Shown: positions 1 through 6,821 of the stretch, one piece after another
How positions within the stretch are numbered: the first letter of the stretch is position 1
Layout of the letters: each line of letters begins with the position of its first letter
Source: Pseudomonadota bacterium
GTDB lineage: Bacteria; Pseudomonadota; Alphaproteobacteria; Acetobacterales; Acetobacteraceae
Direction of reading: 5' to 3'
Assembly (NCBI GenBank): GCA_021826485.1
Contig: JAKAZX010000096.1
Location: 1 to 11,162, forward strand
DNA length: 11,162 nucleotides
Program-made: the position numbers and the translations under genes
Notes under the pieces: model-generated
Seen by the model: the letters and a program-made list of their open reading frames with translations, nothing else
Told to the model about the DNA's origin: nothing
Databases searched by the model: none

Positions 1-11
1 CCACGGCATCA

Positions 12-47
12 ACGCCTCCTTGGCTGGCTAGCCAGCCAAGGAGGCGT
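12..47. repeat. Perfect 36-bp palindrome
   Basis: Bases 12-47 are fully self-complementary, with centre GCTAGC. As RNA this would be a stem of about 16 bp closed by a CTAG loop, very stable at this GC content. It lies 77 bases beyond the tusA stop. No T-run follows on either strand, so it is not a textbook intrinsic terminator. It could still end transcription of the sulfur operon from the right, or of a gene to the left. Its right arm touches the GTCACCCAT repeats, so it may belong to a mobile element. The palindrome is certain from the sequence; its role is inferred. Confidence 0.85.
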
Positions 48-89
48 CACCCATGTGTCCGGAACAAACTGTCACCCATCTCTCGGAAC
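46..89. mobile_element. Possible insertion-sequence end with two direct repeats
   Basis: Two direct repeats lie at 46-65 and 71-89, 25 bases apart. Both begin GTCACCCAT and end GGAAC, with about 17 of 20 positions matching. From memory, GTCACCCATNTNTCCGG-type repeats are common at the ends of some IS21- or IS481-like elements, where several copies serve as transposase binding sites. No transposase gene is in the window, so the element body would lie to the left. The repeats are visible; the assignment to an IS family is tentative. The stretch 90-123, between the repeats and tusA, shows nothing else. Confidence 0.45.
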
Positions 90-123
90 GCTCACAGGCA
101 ATCGCCGGGAGGTGCCGTGCCGG

Positions 124-348
124 TCAGACGTGGCGGATGCGGAAGCGGAATTCCTTGCCGTTCACGGTCGACTCCAGCAATTCGTTGCCGGTCGAGCGGC
201 AGAATGCCTGGAAATCGGCAACCGCGCCCGGATCGGTCGCGGTGATTTCCAGTACCTCGCCCTGCGGCACGTCCTTGAGGGCCTTTTTCGCACGCAGGAT
301 CGGCAGCGGGCAGTTGAGTCCCCGCGCATCGAGCACATGGTCAGCCAC
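124..348 (-). CDS. tusA: TusA-family sulfur carrier protein
   Basis: A 74-residue protein of the usual TusA size. It has the family signature near the N-terminus, LNCPLP at residues 12-17, with Cys13 as the sulfane-sulfur (persulfide) acceptor. The rest fits the small beta-alpha-beta TusA fold. The start is GTG at 346-348, supported by a GGGGAG Shine-Dalgarno at 357-362, eight bases upstream. It is the last gene of the sHdr unit, 30 bases after dsrE3A. In sHdr-based oxidisers TusA is a cytoplasmic sulfur shuttle between DsrE proteins, rhodaneses and the sHdr-LbpA machinery. Its position here points to that role rather than tRNA thiolation, for which TusBCDE partners would be expected. Cys50 is outside the known active motif. 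Confidence 0.93.
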   Translation of the reverse strand: MADHVLDARGLNCPLPILRAKKALKDVPQGEVLEITATDPGAVADFQAFCRSTGNELLESTVNGKEFRFRIRHV

Positions 349-356
349 GGCGTCGT

Positions 357-362
357 CTCCCC
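357..362 (-). promoter_or_regulatory. Ribosome binding site fixing the GTG start of tusA
   Basis: On the minus strand this reads GGGGAG, eight bases before GTG at 348-346. No ATG lies in frame near the start, and the family's N-terminus (a short lead to the CPLP loop) fits this GTG. Confidence 0.6.
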
Positions 363-378
363 TGTTCCTTCGGCGCGA

Positions 379-879
379 TCAGATGAACAGATTGATCTCG
401 CACTTCGTCGCATTCTCGATATAGGTCGCGGCACCGCCCAGCGTCGGGCCGTCGATCAGGTCCTCGCGCTTGAATTCGAACAGATCCATCGTCATCTGGC
501 AGGCGATCATCTGCACGTCGGAATCGACGGCGGCCTGCCGCAGATCCTCGATCGAAGCGACGCCCTTGCGCTTGATCAGGTTCTTCATCATCGTCGTCGC
601 CATCGAATCGACGCCGGGCAGCGCCGACACCAGATTCGGCATCTTCATGTGCATGCCCATCACCGGCATTTCCATCGCCGGGTTGCCGAGCGTCGAGATG
701 CCGAGATCGAGTTTCTTCTTGAGCAGCGCGAGGCCGTAGAAGGTGAAGAACATCGACACCTCCAGCCCCATTGCCGCCGCCGTGGTCGCGAGGATGAACG
801 GCGGATACGCCCAGTCGAGCGTACCCTTGGTGACGATCAGGGACATCCGCTTGGCGTTATGCTGTGTGTCGGGGCTCAT
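379..879 (-). CDS. dsrE3A: DsrE-family sulfurtransferase, DsrE3A type
   Basis: A 166-residue cytoplasmic protein with the look of the longer DsrE2/DsrE3A group: an N-terminal beta strand (SLIVTKGTLD, residues 13-22), a Met/Gly-rich central loop (about 65-90) and a late cysteine in ACQMTMDLF (Cys127). A second cysteine, Cys160, sits six residues from the C-terminus. Cys127 occupies the position used by DsrE proteins to carry a persulfide. It begins with ATG at 877-879, preceded by GAGGAAA about nine bases upstream. It lies 35 bases after lbpA and 30 before tusA. Being next to TusA suggests it hands sulfur to, or takes it from, TusA. The family call is firm; the subgroup is from residue pattern and context. 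No membrane segment is evident despite the Met-rich region. Confidence 0.85.
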   Translation of the reverse strand: MSPDTQHNAKRMSLIVTKGTLDWAYPPFILATTAAAMGLEVSMFFTFYGLALLKKKLDLGISTLGNPAMEMPVMGMHMKMPNLVSALPGVDSMATTMMKNLIKRKGVASIEDLRQAAVDSDVQMIACQMTMDLFEFKREDLIDGPTLGGAATYIENATKCEINLFI

Positions 880-914
880 GTGCGGCTTTCCTCACGCTCG
901 CTGTTCACGCGGAC

Positions 915-1367
915 CTAGGCGGCCGCCGCCGTGCAGCCGGCGAAGCCGTCCGCCGTCATCTTCGCATCGTACGGCGCCGCGACCTGCGTGCCGGGCGTCA
1001 GCGCCTGCTTCGCCGCCGCCCAGTCGGCGGGCTTCACGCGGATCAGCCAGCCGGCCTGATACGGATCGGCATTGGCGATCTTCGGGCTGGCGACGAGGGC
1101 ATCGTTGACCGCCGTCACTTCGCCGTCGAATGCGATCTTCGCCGGGCCGACCCATTTGCCGGACTCGATGGTCGCGCAGGATTTGCCGGCCTGCACAGCG
1201 CGGCCCGCCTTGCGCGGCGTGACCGCGACAAGCTGGCCGGCGAGCGCCAGTGCGACCGAGGTCATGCCCGCCAGCACGGTCCCGTCCGCTTCGTCGCGAT
1301 ACCACATGTTGTTCGGCACGTCGTAGAGCAGCTCATCCGGAAGGTCGCAGCCGCGCACATTGGCCAT
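915..1367 (-). CDS. lbpA: Lipoate-binding protein of the sHdr system (GcvH-like)
   Basis: A 150-residue GcvH-like protein. The lipoylation loop IESGKWVGP (residues 67-75) presents Lys71 as the lipoyl-lysine, and the following VTAVND...SPKIANADPY...GWLIRVKP (84-113) is the classic GcvH beta-barrel second half. LbpA proteins differ from the glycine-cleavage H protein by working with sHdr, where lipoate is thought to bind the sulfur substrate; the operon position supports this over glycine cleavage. Unusual points are Cys7 and Cys64, the latter seven residues before Lys71, and a tail of about 25 residues past the usual GcvH end that contains Cys145 and finishes in alanines. The ATG at 1365-1367 follows GGGGAA by about nine bases and starts 3 bases after the preceding Cys-rich gene. 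Confidence 0.92.
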   Translation of the reverse strand: MANVRGCDLPDELLYDVPNNMWYRDEADGTVLAGMTSVALALAGQLVAVTPRKAGRAVQAGKSCATIESGKWVGPAKIAFDGEVTAVNDALVASPKIANADPYQAGWLIRVKPADWAAAKQALTPGTQVAAPYDAKMTADGFAGCTAAAA

Positions 1368-1370
1368 GCT

Positions 1371-1832
1371 TCAATTCCCCTGCATTGCCGCACCGGTCAC
1401 GCCGCCCGCCTCTCCGCGCCGGCGGAGATCGCGCGACGAGCAGCAGAACTCGCCGAGGCCGGCATCTTCCAGCTTCCCGCCGACGAACAGTCCGAGATGC
1501 GTCAGCACCATTCCCGCCAGCCGCAGTCGCCGCGCACGCCCCGCCATGTCATCCGCTGCCGCGGCCATGTTACATTGGAAAACGAGTTCGCGGCAACTCT
1601 CCCGGCAGGCATTGAAGCTTGGCTCGCCGCCGGCCGCCTGGCGGTGCAGCGCGAGCAGGCGGAACCCCTCGACCTGCCGATGCGTCGGCGTGCGACCGTG
1701 GGCGCGCAGCCAGGAGTCCAGCACCGCCTCGCCGGAGGCGAGCAGCGCGGCGGTGAAGCCCGCCACGTTGGAGGCGAGCACGTCGTCCGCTGCGGCGGCG
1801 ACGGTATCGGCGATGGCGGGCGGCGTCGCCAT
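1371..1832 (-). CDS. Unrecognised small Cys-rich protein of the sHdr operon
   Basis: A 153-residue protein I do not recognise. Its start ATG (1830-1832) shares one base with the shdrB2 stop (TGATG), and its stop is 3 bases before lbpA, so it is embedded in the operon and probably translationally coupled. It looks largely alpha-helical and soluble: an Ala-rich N-terminal third, a helix-like VEGFRLLALHRQAA (54-67), then a cysteine cluster ACRESCRELVFQC (Cys76, Cys80, Cys87). Near the end is FCCSS with Cys130 and Cys131. The spacing C-x3-C-x6-C is not a ferredoxin or CCG motif. The cysteines could bind a metal or cluster, or carry sulfur. High Ala/Arg content makes the plus-strand frame long too, but codon-overlapped ends favour this reading. 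Confidence 0.8.
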   Translation of the reverse strand: MATPPAIADTVAAAADDVLASNVAGFTAALLASGEAVLDSWLRAHGRTPTHRQVEGFRLLALHRQAAGGEPSFNACRESCRELVFQCNMAAAADDMAGRARRLRLAGMVLTHLGLFVGGKLEDAGLGEFCCSSRDLRRRGEAGGVTGAAMQGN

Positions 1833-2755
1833 CAGCCCAGCCCGCGGGCGCGAAGCAGTTCGCGCGAGTCGGAGAAATTCTCATGCACGCCGACCCGGCG
1901 CGCCGACAGCCCGAGCGCCATGCCGATGAGCTGGGTGAAATACAGGATCTTCACCTGCGTCTTCTTGCCGAACACCTTTTCCGCGCGCGCCTGGTGCATC
2001 TCCAGCCCGGAATGGCAGGTCGGGCATTCGGTGGCGATCACGTCGGCGCCGCAGGCCTCCGCCGTGGTCAGCAGGTTGAGCACGAGCCGGGTGGAAGTAT
2101 CGCTGTCCGACAACGTGTGCGCGCCGCCGCAGCATGCGGTCTTCAGCGGATATTCGACATTCTCGGCGCCGGCGGCTTCGAGCAGGTCGTCCATGAAATG
2201 CGGCTTGCTGGTCGACTCCGATCCCGGACCCTTGTCCTTTTCGGGGAAGATGTGCCGCGGACGGGTGTACATGCAGCCATAGTAGTTGGCGATCTTCAGG
2301 CCACGCAGCGAGTTGCGCACGCGCGCGCGCAGCCCCTCCGTGCCGATCGCGTCGCGGATCCAATCGAGGGCATGGATGGTCGTGACATGGCCCGGCTGAT
2401 ACGCCGTCTGCCCGGCCTTGGCGGAAAGCCGGTCCACCACCTGCTGCGATGCCGGGTCGTGGGCCAGGTCATGCTCCGCCTTCTTGAGATTGTGGTAGCA
2501 GCCGTTGCACGGCGCCATCACCGTCTCGAAACCCATGTCCTCGGCGATCTTCAGATTGCGGGCGGACAGGAAGGTCTGCAGCTTGGGGTCGATGTTCTTG
2601 ACCTCCATCGCGCCGCAGCAGTTCCAGTTCTTCAGCTCGACCAGTTCGAGGCCGAGTGCCTTGCCGACCTCCTTGGTGGAGCGGTTGTAGGCGTGGCCCG
2701 TACCCTCGAGCGCGCAGCCGGGATAGTAGGCGACCTTGCGGTACTTGTCGGTCAT
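1832..2755 (-). CDS. shdrB2: sHdr complex subunit B2 (CCG-domain Fe-S protein)
   Basis: A 307-residue HdrB-type protein with two complete cysteine-rich CCG domains. The first has Cys14, Cys46-Cys47 in NWNCCG and Cys83-x2-Cys86 in APCNGC. The second has Cys161, Cys208-Cys209 in ACCGG and Cys244-x2-Cys247 in ECPTC. In HdrB these motifs bind non-cubane [4Fe-4S] clusters at the disulfide/sulfur active site. It is the subunit with the intact set, so a good candidate for the catalytic site of sulfur transfer. Start ATG at 2753-2755 overlaps the shdrC2 stop in ATGA, and the stop overlaps the next start in TGATG. An in-frame upstream extension is not needed because length and the early PGC motif match HdrB. 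In methanogens HdrB reduces CoM-S-S-CoB; here the complex is assigned to sulfur oxidation from context. Confidence 0.94.
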   Translation of the reverse strand: MTDKYRKVAYYPGCALEGTGHAYNRSTKEVGKALGLELVELKNWNCCGAMEVKNIDPKLQTFLSARNLKIAEDMGFETVMAPCNGCYHNLKKAEHDLAHDPASQQVVDRLSAKAGQTAYQPGHVTTIHALDWIRDAIGTEGLRARVRNSLRGLKIANYYGCMYTRPRHIFPEKDKGPGSESTSKPHFMDDLLEAAGAENVEYPLKTACCGGAHTLSDSDTSTRLVLNLLTTAEACGADVIATECPTCHSGLEMHQARAEKVFGKKTQVKILYFTQLIGMALGLSARRVGVHENFSDSRELLRARGLG

Positions 2756-3504
2756 CGCCGTGCCTCCGGCGCGGGTGGAAGATGCAGAGCGGTGCGCCGG
2801 GATGCGTCCTGTTCGGCGACGTAATCGGCAATGGCCTGCCGGGTGCGGCCCCAGCCGCCGGTGCGCGGATGCAGTACGGCCGCGAGGCCGAGCCGCATCA
2901 GCAGCCCCACCGGCAGTCGGGAGACGAGGCCGCGGATCATCCCGACCAGCCATTCCTGCGTCAGGCTCTGGCCGGTGCGGGCGAAGAACCCGCGCATGAG
3001 CCGCCCCTCCTCGATCCGCCCGGTCGCAAACACCTGATCCGAGAACACCTCGTCGAACACCGTGGCCGTCGAAGGCCGGGTGTGACCCTTCAACTCAAGC
3101 CAGTGGGCGGTGGCCTTCATCACGCCTTCCGGCACCACGTCGCGTGGGCAGGCATAGGTGCATTTGTTGCAGGAGACGCATTGCCAGATGATATCCTTGT
3201 CCCGCAGCAGCTCCTCCTCCATTCCCAGCCGGATCAGATAGATCCAGTATCGCGGATTGAAGTCCGGGTTGATCGCGTTGACGGTGCAGGAATTCGTGCA
3301 TGACCCGCACTGCCAGCAGCGATGGATGTACTCACCGCCCGGCAGTGCCGCGATCTCGTCCTGCATCGCTTCGTTGTAATCGGTGACGACGCGGGTTTCG
3401 ATGAACGTGCTCCAGTCTCCGGACACGTCCACGCCGTCGATGGTGAGCTTGTCCTGGCGGACCAGGTTTTCCGGGCGGATCAGCGATTGCTCATGGATCG
3501 GCAT
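2752..3504 (-). CDS. shdrC2: sHdr complex subunit C2 (two [4Fe-4S] clusters)
   Basis: A 250-residue HdrC-type electron-transfer subunit. Two ferredoxin motifs are visible: CWQCGSCTNSC (Cys63, 66, 69, 73) and CVSCNKCTYACP (Cys109, 112, 115, 119). The first lacks the usual proline after its fourth cysteine. An N-terminal stretch of about 60 residues precedes the clusters, and a helical C-terminal part of about 130 residues follows. Start ATG at 3502-3504 has GAGGGG at 3511-3516 with a six-base spacing; this Shine-Dalgarno overlaps the shdrH stop codon. The stop overlaps shdrB2 in ATGA, matching the HdrC-HdrB pairing. It would pass electrons between sHdrB2 and sHdrA. The hydrophobic VGLLMRLGLAAVL (221-233) is too short and context-poor to call a membrane anchor. 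Confidence 0.94.
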   Translation of the reverse strand: MPIHEQSLIRPENLVRQDKLTIDGVDVSGDWSTFIETRVVTDYNEAMQDEIAALPGGEYIHRCWQCGSCTNSCTVNAINPDFNPRYWIYLIRLGMEEELLRDKDIIWQCVSCNKCTYACPRDVVPEGVMKATAHWLELKGHTRPSTATVFDEVFSDQVFATGRIEEGRLMRGFFARTGQSLTQEWLVGMIRGLVSRLPVGLLMRLGLAAVLHPRTGGWGRTRQAIADYVAEQDASRRTALHLPPAPEARR

Positions 3505-3514
3505 ATGACGCCCC

Positions 3515-4363
3515 TCAATGACCGATCCGCGGCGAATCGTGCCGCGGCAGCGGATCGGTGCTCGGCTTCTTCAGCCTGTTGCGGAAACCGTCGCGGTCCA
3601 GCGCATCAAGGCCGAGCAGCCGGCGCGTATGGTTCATGGGATCCTCGCCGCCGGCAAACTCGCCCTTGAGGTAGGAGCTGCCGCGATCGTTGATGTAGCC
3701 GGCATAGATGTGCGCGCAGAGCAGGTCCTGGAACAGCGGCTTGTCCCGGAAGAAGCCGTTGTCGCGCAGGAACGCGTCCAGCTCGGCGCGCAGCGCCAGG
3801 AACGTCGGCAACCGGTCGGGGATGCCGGCCGCATCGATCGGCGCCGCGTCATCGAACCAGATCTCGCGCAGGACGCCGGTTGCGGTGCGCGCGTCCCAGA
3901 CCCATCGGGTCATCAGCGGCACCTGCTCCGGCTGTGTGAAATGGAGCACTTCGGCGGCGAGGTCGCGCACCCAGCGGTGGCTGCGATCGGCCGGAAAGCA
4001 GGCGATGAAGTCGCCGAACCGGGCGTCCAGCTCGCCCGGGGCCTCGATCAGCCGCGTCAGCAGGTCGCGCATGGTCGGATAGCCGTGGTCCGCCAGCCAG
4101 GCGGCGATGCGGCGGCGCACCGTCGGCATGAAGCTGCACAGGCCGAGGAAGTCCGCCTCGCTCATTTCGCGCACGCGGCCGATGTTCAGCATCGTGGCGA
4201 ACAGCGCGACCTTCGCGCCCAGGCCGTGGACATAGGCATCGACGCCGCCATCGGGCTCTGCCGCGGCGAGCAGCGACTCCAGCGCCTTGCGCAGTGCCGG
4301 ACCGCTGAGGTCCAAGACAGGAAGGGGCATCGCCGTGTCCGCCGACATCGCGACGTCGCTCAT
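3515..4363 (-). CDS. shdrH: sHdr-associated conserved hypothetical protein
   Basis: A 282-residue protein at the position of the conserved 'hyp' gene always found between shdrA and shdrC2 in sHdr loci. It is soluble and mostly helical, with no signal peptide and no cofactor motif that I can see. There are only three cysteines (LCSFMP about 76, IACFP about 121, LLCAH about 222). Conserved-looking blocks are TRWVWD, REIWFDD and HIYAGYINDRG. Its function is unknown in the literature I can recall. The start overlaps the shdrA stop in ATGA (4360-4363), and the stop lies 10 bases before shdrC2. Naming rests on position and size rather than on a diagnostic motif. Confidence 0.85.
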   Translation of the reverse strand: MSDVAMSADTAMPLPVLDLSGPALRKALESLLAAAEPDGGVDAYVHGLGAKVALFATMLNIGRVREMSEADFLGLCSFMPTVRRRIAAWLADHGYPTMRDLLTRLIEAPGELDARFGDFIACFPADRSHRWVRDLAAEVLHFTQPEQVPLMTRWVWDARTATGVLREIWFDDAAPIDAAGIPDRLPTFLALRAELDAFLRDNGFFRDKPLFQDLLCAHIYAGYINDRGSSYLKGEFAGGEDPMNHTRRLLGLDALDRDGFRNRLKKPSTDPLPRHDSPRIGH

Positions 4364-5412
4364 TCGGCGGCGACGGCGACCGGCGCCTTCAGCGACGCGA
4401 TCGCCGCCATTGCGGCAGACTGACCCTGCGCGATGGAATCGTCGATCGTCTCCGGCCCGGTTGCCGCGCCAGCGACGAACACGCCGGGACGCGACGTGCC
4501 GCCCATCGCGCTGTACGACGGTGCTTTCTGCACATGCCCGTATTTCTCGAGCTTCACGCCGAAGGTCGAGGCGATCATCAGGTTGTCCACGTTCGGGTCC
4601 ATGCCGATCGCATGCACCACCATGTCGAACGGAATGGTGATCGGCCGCTTGACCAGCGTATCCTCACCCTTGACGATCAGCCGCTGGCCGTTGGACGTAA
4701 CCTCCGCAATGCGCGCCTTGATGTATTTGACGCGATGCTTCTCCTGGCTTTCCCAGTAGTAGGCCCCTTCGTAGAGGCCGAACGTGCGGATGTCCATGTA
4801 GTAGATGTAGACGCTGCACTTCGGCAGCTCCTCGCGAATCTCCATGGCGATATTGGCGGAAACCGTGCAGCAGATCTTCGAACACCACTCGCGGCCGATC
4901 TGCCGGTCGCGCGAGCCGACGCAGAGCAGGATCGCCACGCGTTCCGGCACCCGTCCGTCGGATGGGCAGCGGACCCCTTTGCCGGACGACATCATCTGCT
5001 CGACCTGCGTCGTCGTCACCACGTCGGGATAGGTGCCGAAGCCCCATTCCGGCTTGTTCACTGAGTCGAAATGCGTGAAGCCGGTGCAGAGTATCGCGGC
5101 GGCGACCGGCCGGCGTTCGCCGGACGACAGCACCGCGACGAAGTCGCCCGGCGTGCCGGAGAATTGCGTGACGGTACAGCCCGCTTTCACCTCGACCAGC
5201 GGGTGCTGTGCGGCGCGATCGACCATGCCGCCGATCGCGTCCTTCGCCCATTCGCCGGACGGTACCAGCCGCGCGTAGCCGGACAGGATGGGGGCGCCGC
5301 CCAGCCGATCGGCCTTGTCCACCAGCAGCACCTTCTGTCCCGCGCTGGCCAGGGCATGGGCAGCCGAAAGACCCGCCGGGCCGCCGCCGAGCACGAGAAC
5401 CGGGTGGCTCAT
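4360..5412 (-). CDS. shdrA: sHdr complex subunit A (FAD and [4Fe-4S] flavoprotein)
   Basis: A 350-residue HdrA-like flavoprotein. The N-terminal dinucleotide-binding motif is VLGGGPAG (residues 7-14), with an acidic residue after the second strand (LLVDK). The Fe-S region is CVGSRD (from Cys164) followed by GREWCSKICC (Cys177, 181, 182), with Cys149 nearby as a possible further ligand. A late FAD contact, GVFVAGAATGP, precedes the C-terminus. It is far shorter than methanogen HdrA (about 650 residues): the inserted ferredoxin domains are absent, as in other sHdrA. It probably receives electrons from the B/C subunits and passes them to NAD+ or another acceptor. It overlaps shdrB1 and shdrH by four bases each (ATGA). 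Confidence 0.94.
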   Translation of the reverse strand: MSHPVLVLGGGPAGLSAAHALASAGQKVLLVDKADRLGGAPILSGYARLVPSGEWAKDAIGGMVDRAAQHPLVEVKAGCTVTQFSGTPGDFVAVLSSGERRPVAAAILCTGFTHFDSVNKPEWGFGTYPDVVTTTQVEQMMSSGKGVRCPSDGRVPERVAILLCVGSRDRQIGREWCSKICCTVSANIAMEIREELPKCSVYIYYMDIRTFGLYEGAYYWESQEKHRVKYIKARIAEVTSNGQRLIVKGEDTLVKRPITIPFDMVVHAIGMDPNVDNLMIASTFGVKLEKYGHVQKAPSYSAMGGTSRPGVFVAGAATGPETIDDSIAQGQSAAMAAIASLKAPVAVAAE

Positions 5413-6788
5413 GCTGCGGCCCCCGGCAGTGCGGGCGGCACGTAGCCCGGCCCGGAGGTGATGGCCCGCTTGGGATCGTAGAGCGTTTCGATCCGGCCGG
5501 CCGAAACCTCCTTCAGGTACCCTTCGAACTCCGCCTTGGCCTTCTGCCAGTCGATGCCGAGCTTTTCCAACAGGCCCTCGAACGGGGAGGCGTGCCAGTG
5601 AAGCTGCGCGAGCTTGTACGGATGGGCGCCGCAGACCAATGCGGCGAACTGGCAATCCGCCATCACGGCCAGGTCGTAGACCTTGTCGACGGCGCGGCCG
5701 ATCCACTGGCTTTTGTCGAGTGTCGTTATGCAGCCGGTATCGTGACCGATCATTACGTCGGAACGCGCCTCTTCGACGGCCACCTTGATCTTGCGATCGA
5801 TCGCGAAGGACCGTGTGAACTCCCGCTCGCCGATGATGTGCCGGAAGCCGAAGCCACAGCAGTCGTACCACGTCGAATAGTCGATCACCTGCGCCCCGAG
5901 CGTCTGCAGCAATCCGGTCGATACGGCGACGCGGTTGCCGTCCAGCACGGTCTCGTCATACAGCACATCCTCGGGCACCATCTTGTGGACGTGGCAGGCG
6001 GGATGGACGGTTGCGCGAATGTGGCTGCAATCGATCACCCGCCGCTCGGCAATGCGTTCGCGCATCACGTGCAGCCACTCGGAATAATGCACGACCTCCT
6101 CGGGGATCAGCAGCTTGCCGTCGACCAGCCGGCCGAGCTTGCCGAGGATCTGCCGCACCTGTTCCCGCAGCTTCGGTGAATGCAGCAGGAAGCTGCGCAC
6201 TTCCTTGTAGTTGCCGAAGGAGGTGCCGCAGTGGACCAGCGGGTAGTAATAGCCGGCGGGCAGGCCCTGCGCCTTCGCGGAGACGTAGGCCTGATGGAAA
6301 TTGCGCAGGAACACCGCCGCCAGGCTGACGACGTTGCCGATGCCCGACCCGTGATAGTTCCATGCCGTGCAGGATGTCTGGTCGGTCTCGTCGAGATAGC
6401 GGGTTTCCAGAGTGTTCATCAGCCAGAGCAGGGATGTCGGGTAGCCCGGGATGTTGCCGCACTGGCCGCACGACTTGTGATGCCAGAGCTGGTTGGTCGG
6501 GATGCGCTTTTCCCATCCGTAGAGCGTGCGGCCGGTGACCGGCTCGTGCTGCTCGGTGATGCGATGGACGACGATCTCGCCATCCTTCTCGAGCTGCCAC
6601 ATCCGGTCGCGCACATCCTCCACCTGGTCCTTGTTGACCAGGAGCTCGCGGCGGTCGATGCGTGCTTCCACCCAGGACGTGGCCTGCCGGGCTTCCTGCG
6701 CGCTCAGCTTCGCTGGCCGCCACTCAGCCCCGAACCCGGCGAACCCCTGGGCATCGACGGCATCACGTCCCGTCTTGTCGGCTGACAT
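5409..6788 (-). CDS. shdrB1: sHdr complex subunit B1 (divergent CCG-domain protein)
   Basis: A 459-residue protein, much longer than sHdrB2, with degenerate HdrB motifs. In the N-terminal half, Cys107 and Cys110 (SCGQCG), Cys140 and Cys187 remain but the CC pair is reduced to Cys-Thr at 140-141. The C-terminal domain has Cys265 (PACHVHK), Cys310-Cys311 (YDCCGFG) and Cys353 in HDTGC, where the first cysteine of the normal CxxC is Asp350. I chose ATG at 6786-6788: the AGGAGG Shine-Dalgarno touches the upstream in-frame ATG at 6792-6794 but is six bases from this one. It follows shdrC1 by 33 bases and overlaps shdrA in ATGA. It forms the first B/C pair with sHdrC1. About 100 residues precede the first cysteine. 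Confidence 0.93.
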   Translation of the reverse strand: MSADKTGRDAVDAQGFAGFGAEWRPAKLSAQEARQATSWVEARIDRRELLVNKDQVEDVRDRMWQLEKDGEIVVHRITEQHEPVTGRTLYGWEKRIPTNQLWHHKSCGQCGNIPGYPTSLLWLMNTLETRYLDETDQTSCTAWNYHGSGIGNVVSLAAVFLRNFHQAYVSAKAQGLPAGYYYPLVHCGTSFGNYKEVRSFLLHSPKLREQVRQILGKLGRLVDGKLLIPEEVVHYSEWLHVMRERIAERRVIDCSHIRATVHPACHVHKMVPEDVLYDETVLDGNRVAVSTGLLQTLGAQVIDYSTWYDCCGFGFRHIIGEREFTRSFAIDRKIKVAVEEARSDVMIGHDTGCITTLDKSQWIGRAVDKVYDLAVMADCQFAALVCGAHPYKLAQLHWHASPFEGLLEKLGIDWQKAKAEFEGYLKEVSAGRIETLYDPKRAITSGPGYVPPALPGAAA

Positions 6789-6794
6789 GCTCAT

Positions 6795-6804
6795 CCTCCT
6801 TCCT
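6795..6804 (-). promoter_or_regulatory. Ribosome binding site deciding the shdrB1 start
   Basis: The minus strand reads AGGAAGGAGG, a near-perfect Shine-Dalgarno. It ends directly against the first in-frame ATG (6794-6792), which is too close for normal initiation, and lies six bases from the next ATG (6788-6786). The second ATG is therefore preferred, giving a protein two residues shorter. Confidence 0.75.
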
Positions 6805-6821
6805 GGGGACCTGCGACGACC

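Noticed and set aside
12..47. Classical rho-independent terminator for tusA
   Set aside because: The hairpin is strong but no T-run follows on the minus strand (TTGATGCC comes next), so it is listed only as a palindrome.
915..1367. Glycine cleavage system H protein
   Set aside because: The fold is GcvH-like, but no gcvT or gcvP lies nearby, and the gene is embedded between sHdr and sulfurtransferase genes, as LbpA is.
864..2282. Long plus-strand open frame of 472 codons across lbpA, the Cys-rich gene and shdrB2
   Set aside because: It is rich in Arg/Ala/His with no family motif, and it lies antisense to genes with clear lipoyl and CCG motifs. High GC alone keeps such frames open.
3518..4423. 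Plus-strand open frame of 301 codons opposite shdrH
   Set aside because: It is the mirror of shdrH in a GC-rich genome, with low-complexity composition and no ribosome site. shdrH fits the operon overlaps exactly.
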